DNA of 64,000 bases from Cordia subcordata. Lineage: Eukaryota > Streptophyta > Magnoliopsida > Boraginales > Cordiaceae. Positions 57,837 through 64,000 of the stretch are shown piece after piece (position 1 is the stretch's first letter; the number at the start of each line of letters is the position of its first letter). The notes beneath the pieces are model-generated. The model ran no database searches. It was given only the letters and a program-made list of their open reading frames with translations, and was not told the origin of the DNA. The position numbers and the translations under genes are program-made. Where the stretch lies: assembly GCA_028554755.1 (NCBI GenBank), contig JAPTOF010000003.1:6657501-6721500 (forward strand). Direction: 5' to 3'.

Positions 57837-58370
57837 TGTTAGGTTATGGCTTGAAGTTCCAAGCCCATATAAACTAGGAAATTTGGAGAAGAAGGTAATT
57901 AAGAGAATTACCTTATTCAAGACTTGTCTAAACTAGTATAGGAGAAATCTTTGGGAGTAAGTATCTATGTCTAATGAATAAAGAGTCTTGTAACTTGTAT
58001 TAGGTGCCTTAGGGCCACACCCCATGGGAGGGTGTAGGTGAGAGATCCTAAGAGCCTCATGTGTGTGAGAGAAGGTGTTTTACATTCGTTGTAGTCATGT
58101 TAAGGGTAGAGCCATTGTAAGAGATCCTGAGAGCCTTATGTGTGTAAAAGAGAGTGTCTCACATTCATTCTAATCCTGTTTAGACTTTTCTATTTGTGCA
58201 AAAAATCACTTGGGTTGTAACCATTATTGTTAAATAGTGAAATTTATCCCGGAGGGGGATCGTGGATATAAGCAGAGGGCCAAACCACGTTAAAAATATC
58301 GCGCATTCTTTGTGTGTATTTTTTCTGCTCAGCTTTCGTGTGTCTGCATGTGTTCTCAATTTTCCCAACA
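57837..58370 (+). repeat. 5' LTR of the non-coding element
   Basis: 534 bp, TGTTAGGTTATGGCTTG ... TTTTCCCAACA. It carries an extra internal copy of the block GAGATCCTGAGAGCC...TGTGTG...GAGAG that is single in the 3' LTR, which explains most of the length difference. Confidence 0.88.
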
Positions 58371-58386
58371 AGTGGTATTATAGCCC
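58371..58386 (+). promoter_or_regulatory. Primer-binding site
   Basis: AGTGGTATTATAGCCC directly after the LTR, a worn form of the copia site TGGTATCAGAGC. Confidence 0.65.
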
Positions 58387-59968
58387 ATTAGTGAACTGTG
58401 CACGATGACGACACAAGGAGGACACAATTTTGAAGAAGTTGTTGTATGGAGCAGTTGCATTGAAAAGGAACGTCGAAAAAGAAGATGATGAACATTGAAA
58501 CCAATTTTTCATCCGACCACCAGTTTCAGAACAGAGACCACCGTTAGATTCGTCGTGATGAGAGAAGTTAAACCGTGATGGTGATGTTGCTTGAAACCGA
58601 GATTTGAGCATACTGTTGAGTTTGTTGGAGCTAGAGCATTTCATTCGATATTTTTTGCAGCTTTTTGTGACTGACAACATTCTAGAAAAAGCTAGAAAGT
58701 TATGAGGTACTTTAATGGCAGATCTTGATTAGAGCAACCAAATCATGCGTAAAAGGTATCATTAGAACCGCGACAATGAGAAGGGAAGTTTGGTACTAGT
58801 GGTGCGGCATTTGGTGGCCGCTAAAGTCGCCAAAGACATGAAGAAGATGGCTATGGAGGTTGATGGCCATGGTGTTTAGAGCAACGTCGTCATGCATGGA
58901 GGGTAGCCTTACGTTCCTTGGAGAGCAAGGATCATTTTGGTAGTGATCTCATAATATAAAATGGTTGTAATTGCTGTCTACCTGAGGAAGAAGATGGTGA
59001 CCGATGATGGTAATGATGGACGGTGGTAGCGGTGCTGATTGACCATTAAAAGGCATGGTGAAGGTCGGGTGATGGTGGAGAACATGACTGTAACATTTAA
59101 TCTTCGATCCGACGGTTGGATTGTGCTACAACAGCGGGTTGGGTCATGATTGATTTATTGGGTTTATGGGTTTGTTTAGATGATGAAGAAGATAGGAGCT
59201 TGGGATTTGGTGCATTATAGCATATATTAGTATGGTATGTATGCAAGTTATGAGCCATTAGATCTTGTGAAGATGTGATCTAATGGATTGTGATTATTTG
59301 TGATGTGATACATGTAATTATGGTGAGCTTGAATGATCCAAGCCATTAGATCTTGAGAGGTGTGATCTGATATGTAGAGAAAAGGATTCCATATGGTGCG
59401 CATATGGAAGACTTGGTGTGGACTCAAGTTGACCAGAAAATAAAGTGCTTGACTGGAGTTTGACCAAACCTTAATTGAGTTGACCGAGGGTATCCTTAAG
59501 GTTGTAGATGTGCTGATATCCAAATTTGAGCTTTATTTTGTGAGATTCCAACCCAACATGTGTGTTTTGAGATCAAGACGAGGTTAACCACCAACTGAGA
59601 GTTGACCGTGTTGACTGAAGGTGTCTTTACGTAATTTCGACGTCTTTAATTCGTTTTTGAGGTTTATTTTCCCAAATTTTTTATGTATCATGGGTGAACC
59701 TTAAATTTTGGGTAAAGCGATGAAGTGGTGATGGAATTGTGCTAAAGTCTTTGAAGCATTGTGCGAGCAAACAGAGGATGTGAATAACCTTGAGAGGTCA
59801 AGGGTAGACGGCATAGAGAGGATGTTGGTGATGACTCATGAACCTGCTAGGATGTATTGGCAGTCGTTGTCGTGAAGAGTGCTGTCGTGTAAGGGCTCCA
59901 GTATAAAGACTATGAAGAGGTTCCAGTTGCAGCAAAGAAGCTCAAGACTTTTCACCAAGGGAAGAATT

Positions 59969-60432
59969 TGTTGGATTATGGCTCAAATTTCAAGCCCATA
60001 CAAATTAGGAAACTAAGAGAATGAGGTAATTAAGAGATTTACCTTATTTAAAACTTGGGGAGCAAGTGTCTCTCTCTTATAAATAGGGGGTTTTGTAACT
60101 TGTATTAGGTGTCTTAGCACTACACCCAATGAGAGGTATGGGTAAGAGATCCTGAGAGCCTCATGTGTGTAAGAGAGAGTGTCTTATACTTGTTCTAGTC
60201 CTATTGAGGACAGAGCCATTATAAGAGCTCTATGAGGGAGGGTTTAGACTTTTCTATCTATGCAAAAAGTCACCTGAGTATAACCATTATTGTTGAATAA
60301 TGGAATTTATACCAGAAAGGGATCATGGACATAAGCAGAGGGCCAAACTATGATAAAAATATTGCAGGTTCTTTGTGTGTGTTTTTCTGCTGTGCTTTAG
60401 TATGTGCGTGTATGTCCTCGATATTCCCAACA
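59969..60432 (+). repeat. 3' LTR of the non-coding element
   Basis: 464 bp, TGTTGGATTATGGCTC ... ATATTCCCAACA. It has TATAAATAGGGGG near 60081, a TATA box that is mutated in the 5' LTR. Confidence 0.88.
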
Positions 60433-60437
60433 CTCAA

Positions 60438-60768
60438 TATACTTTTATGATAAGTACAATGACGTTTGTCTTTTAAATTATGCTTGTATACAGCGCTACT
60501 ATAATGGCAACAACATCTACAAATTTTTCCTTGTCATCTTTTGTTGTCAAATTTCAAATGAGTATGGAAGTCAGTCATGTATAAACACTCACAACTGTAT
60601 CCAAATACAACCAAAAATTTGTACAGAAACCCAATAAAGAAGAATGAAATATTCAAGGACTGTTAACCCCATCAATATATTTGAATAGCCAATTCCTAAG
60701 CCAAAAAAATGTGGAATTACAAACTAATGAGATTCAGGTGTTTCAAGGTATGTCTAGAATAAAGCTAT
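60438..60768. other. Spacer, nothing recognised
   Basis: About 330 bp between the non-coding LTR element and copia copy B; no motif seen. Confidence 0.5.
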
Positions 60769-60908
60769 TGTGAAAGAAGAGAGACATGAAAGGCTAATAA
60801 TGTTGTATTGTATTAAAATAATGTGTAATACCCTTTATATAGGGTCTACTATAATTGAACAATAAATTATTTTCCTAATGTGGGAGAAACGCTCTTACTA
60901 TTTCAACG
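60769..60908 (-). repeat. 3' LTR of copia copy B
   Basis: On the minus strand GTTGAAATAGTAAGAGCG ... CTTTCACA with CCCTATATAAAGGG as in copy A. The purine tract GAGGAGGAG lies at its start. Confidence 0.88.
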
Positions 60909-60921
60909 CTCCTCCTCAAGC

Positions 60922-63900
60922 TGGAGCATATATATCATATGTGCTCAGCTTGTTTCAAATATACTCAACCCTAGGACCTCTCAGAGACTTAGTAAAAAGG
61001 TCAAACAACTGATCATTTGAACTAACGTGTAAAGTTACAATCTCTTTGGCTAGCACCTTATTTCTTACAATGTGACAATCAATCTAGATGTGCTTAATAT
61101 ACTCATGAAACACAGGATTTGAAGCAATATGCATCGCTGCCTGATTATCACAGACTAATTTCATGGGTTGAGAGTAATCTATCCCAATCTCCTTAAGCAA
61201 AAGCTTTACCCATATCAATTCACATGTGGTTAGCCCCATAGCTCGGTATTCAGATTCAACACTAGAGCGAGCCACAAATACTTGCTTCTTACTCTTCTAT
61301 GATATAAGGTTGCCTTCAATGAGGACACAATATCCAGAAGTAGACCATCTATCAATAGGACAACTTGCACAATCAGCATCAAAATATCTTACAATATCAG
61401 TGTGACCATAATTTTTGTACAATGTTCCTTTCCCTAGTGCACTTTACAGGTAACAAAGTATATGAATGACCGTATCCCAGTAGCTTTGTCATCATGAGTT
61501 AAGAAACTGATTGACGACACTTACGGCAAATGAATATCTGGACGATGCATTGTAAGATAGTTCAGTTTGCCGACCAATCTCCTGTATCTTCCTGGATCTT
61601 ATATGAGCTCTCCTTCATTAGGTACCAATTTCATATTCAAATCTATTGGTGAGTCTCACGATCTTGAACCAAGCATCCTAGCCTTATCAAGTATATTGAG
61701 AACATACTTATGCTGGGAAAGAAAGTCCCCTCTTCAGAATATGCAACTTTGATACCTAGAAAATAGTACAACTCCCCCAAATCTTTAGTTTGAAATTGTC
61801 GATAGAGAAATGCCTTTAAATCTACTATACCTGTCACATCATCTTCAGTAATGATAATGTCATCAACATGCACAATCAACAATAGTCTTTACCAGATGAT
61901 AAGTGTCGATAAAACACTGAATGATTAACTCCACATCTTGTCAACCCAAATTCAAGTACAACTTCACTGAAGCGACCGAATCATGCTCAGGGTGACTACT
62001 TTAGCCTATACAAAGACTTCTTCAAATGACACAGCTTAGAAGACTCCCCCTAAGCAAAAAACCCTGGTGGTTGCTCTATACACACTTCTTCTTCCAAGTT
62101 CCCATTAAGAAATGTATTTTTGACGTCAAGCTGATGAAAAGGCCATTGAGACATAACTGCCAGAGCAAGAAAAATGTGAACAGAGGACATTTTAGCAATA
62201 GAAGAGAAAGTATCATCGTAACAATGCCATAAACCTAGGTATATCCTTTCACAAACAAATAGGCTTTTAGACGGTAGACCGTAGCATTTAGGGAGCATTT
62301 CACCGTATAAATCCAATGACTACTAGCTAGAGATTTACCAACCAGAAGATCAACCAAGTCCCATGTATCATTGGACTGTAGAGCAGACACTTCTTCCCTC
62401 ATAGCCTCATGCCAACTCGGGTGTACGAGTGCTTTTGAGACATTAGAAGGGATAGAGAAAGAAGAAAAGAAAGCAACAAGGATAGATATGACTGGGATAA
62501 GGCATCATAAGACATGAAACCAGAAATGAGATATTTAGTAGTGCAAGAACGAGCACCTTTCCTCAGGGAAACGGGCATATCTAAGTCAAAGGGCTAAGGG
62601 ATTGTTCCAAGATTTGAGCGAAGTGAGAGAGACGGCATAGGAGCTTCAGTCGATGGCTACTGGCAATGTCGTAATTGATATGTCTGTAAATCCAGTCGAT
62701 ACAACCGAGACAAGTCAGGGGAGGAGGAGGGATTACCAGTAGATGGGGTAGCAGGGATAAGAGGAAGAGTAAATAAAGGAACAGGAGCAACAAATCATCG
62801 ATCACTATGCTAGACGCTTCGGAAGAAGGACTGAAGTAGGACTGAGACTCAAAGAAGGTGACATCTGCACTGAAGAACAACATATCTAAATCAGGAGAGT
62901 AACAACAGTAGCCCTTCTATGTGAGACAATATCCTAGAAAGATGCACTTAATAGAGCGAGAACTAAATTTATCCAACCTAGGTGAGAAATTATGGACAAA
63001 ACAGACGCAACCAAACACTTTAGAAGGAAAATGATAAAAAGGATGATGAGGACACAAAACTGAAAAGGAAGCCTACCATGGAGTACAGACAATGGCATTC
63101 GATTAATAAGACAACATGTAATAAGGATAGCATCATCCCAAAAACGAAGTGGAACATTTATATGTAAAAGGAGCGTACGAGCTGTCTTAATAAGATGCCG
63201 ATATTTGCCCTCAACAACTCCATTTTGTTGAGGAGTGTAAGCACACGAGGATCGATGAATGATCCCCTTAGACATCAACAAAGAAGAAAAAGAAGAGGAA
63301 AAATATTCCTTAGCATTGTCATTGCATAAGATTCGGATTGTAGCCCCAAACTGAGTATGAATTCCATTCCACAAAAATTGAAAAATATAAAAGACTTCAA
63401 AACAATCTTTTAACAAATATAATCAAGTCACTTGTGAAAAATCATTAATAAAAGTAGCAAAATACTTATTTCTAAATTTGGAAACATGATGACTAGGTCC
63501 TCAAATATCTGAATGAACTAACTTAAATACGGTAGCTGCTCGCTTATTACTATTATTTGTAAAGGAACTACAAGAATGTTTGCCTAGTTGACAAGACTTG
63601 AATAAGACCTCATTAACACTATTTGAAAAAGAGACCATTGTCTTCAAACTAGATAGAGATAGATGGCTAAGACGATTGTAGACCAAGCTAGAAAATGGGA
63701 TCGCAGCACAAGCAACTCTAGGATAGACATCGAAGTAACAAAAACCATTGGACTTAAGCCCTGTGCCAATCTGCTCGCTAGTTTTCTAATTCTAAACACT
63801 CATACCATTAGAGGTAAAGGTAACAGAACAATTAAACAACTTAGTTAACTTGCTGACAGATAATAGATTACAAGGAAATTTAGGGAGATACAGAACAGAG

Positions 63901-64000
63901 GAAAACATTAAGGATGGTGTCAGACGGGCAATCCCAACCCTGGAGATAGCAATAGAGGAACTATCAGCAAGGGTCACAGGAGAATAGGAAGTAAATGAGC
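60922..64000 (-). pseudogene. pol remnant of copia copy B
   Basis: From right to left: TLADSSSIAISRVG and LYLPKFPCNLLSVSKLTKL (63977-63792); pre-integrase NRLSHLSLSSL and CQLGKHSCSSFTN (63686-63501); integrase (63416-62934) with LCNDNAKEYFSSS, SCAYTPQQNGVVEGK and WDDAILITCCLINRMP, where the catalytic Asp lost in copy A is kept; RT with DVKNTFLNGNLEEEVCIEQP (about 62130-62070) and VHVDDIIIT (about 61873-61847; YVDD is HVDD); RNase H end MARSSVESEYRAMGLTTCEL, LVCDNQAAMHIAS (61275-61084) and a tail to about 60925. Frames change several times and stops occur, so no complete protein is encoded. Confidence 0.92.

Larger units (their letters stand above)
57837..60432 (+). mobile_element. Non-coding LTR retrotransposon (LARD/TRIM-like)
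   Basis: Two related LTRs (57837-58370 and 59969-60432) flank a roughly 1.6-kb interior. Flanks are CTTAA (57832-57836) and CTCAA (60433-60437), a 5-bp duplication with one mismatch. A copia-type primer site and a purine tract (AAGGGAAGAATT, about 59956-59967) are in place. The interior contains no gag, protease, integrase or RT motif in any frame I could read, so the element must have used proteins from another family. Confidence 0.88.
60769..64000 (-). mobile_element. Ty1/copia element, copy B (runs off window)
   Basis: Same family as 17408-22651 but on the minus strand: 140-bp LTR, then RNase H, RT, integrase and pre-integrase/protease-side blocks rising towards 64000. Sequence agreement with copy A is clear over the LTR, the RNase H tail and the integrase. 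The 5' LTR and gag are outside the window. Confidence 0.93.

Noticed and set aside
58378..58680. 100-codon minus-strand frame inside the non-coding LTR element
   Set aside because: Opposite strand to the element, no similarity to gag or any family I know; kept as non-coding.
1..64000. tRNA, rRNA, CRISPR or operon-like structures
   Set aside because: None seen; CRISPR-like regular spacing is absent and short tandem arrays are microsatellites or direct duplications.

Overview
This is a plant nuclear genomic window, most likely from a dicot. It is AT-rich, intron-containing and dominated by transposable elements of typical plant families (Ty1/copia, Ty3/gypsy, hAT, Tourist-like MITE, FAR1/MULE-type transposase). 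No bacterial-style operons, tRNAs, rRNAs or CRISPR arrays were seen. Two host genes are intact as far as can be read, both on the minus strand.

Host genes. (1) A CCCH zinc-finger protein gene, 14825 to 5299, has two exons separated by an 8.4-kb intron. The intron carries a decayed copia element (6014-12394), and that element's 3' LTR was itself hit by a Tourist-like MITE (11406-11804, TTA duplication) and by a solo LTR (11932-12252, ACAAC duplication). The splice phase joins the exons into a 359-residue protein with three CCCH fingers. (2) A pfkB-type carbohydrate kinase gene, 41757 to 38323, has five exons and encodes 490 residues with a Ser/Thr-rich, transit-peptide-like N-terminus. It matches my recollection of Arabidopsis NARA5, which is needed for Rubisco accumulation.

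Left part (1-3433): the 5' half of a Ty3/gypsy element on the minus strand (LTR, primer-binding site, gag, protease, start of reverse transcriptase), broken by stops. 5299-14825: the CCCH gene. 15845-16965: a long inverted-repeat (foldback) element rich in GAACTT/AAGTTC palindromes. 17173-26130: a decayed FAR1-related/MULE transposase gene split by a 5.2-kb copia element (17408-22651). A tandem duplicate further on preserves the pre-insertion target sequence.

Middle (26160-38322): mostly non-coding and repeat relics, including a solo LTR (28906-29342), a copia reverse-transcriptase relic (33123-34430), microsatellites, a gypsy-type LTR relic (about 36830-37215) and an unrecognised coding-like stretch (37838-38047). 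38323-41757 is the NARA5-like gene.

Right part (41758-64000): AT-rich DNA with microsatellites and short tandem duplications; a 1.26-kb non-autonomous hAT element (45663-46926); a solo LTR (about 47135-53645) whose TATA-box region was the target of a 4.76-kb hAT element (48222-52980, exact 8-bp duplication CCTATAAA); another solo LTR (53956-55829); a 2.6-kb LTR element without coding capacity (57837-60432); and a second, minus-strand copy of the 17408-22651 copia family running off the window end (60769-64000).

I found no convincing new molecular system. The most informative features are nested insertions that can be ordered in time, the host gene surviving an 8.4-kb transposon-laden intron, and the hAT insertion into a retrotransposon core promoter.
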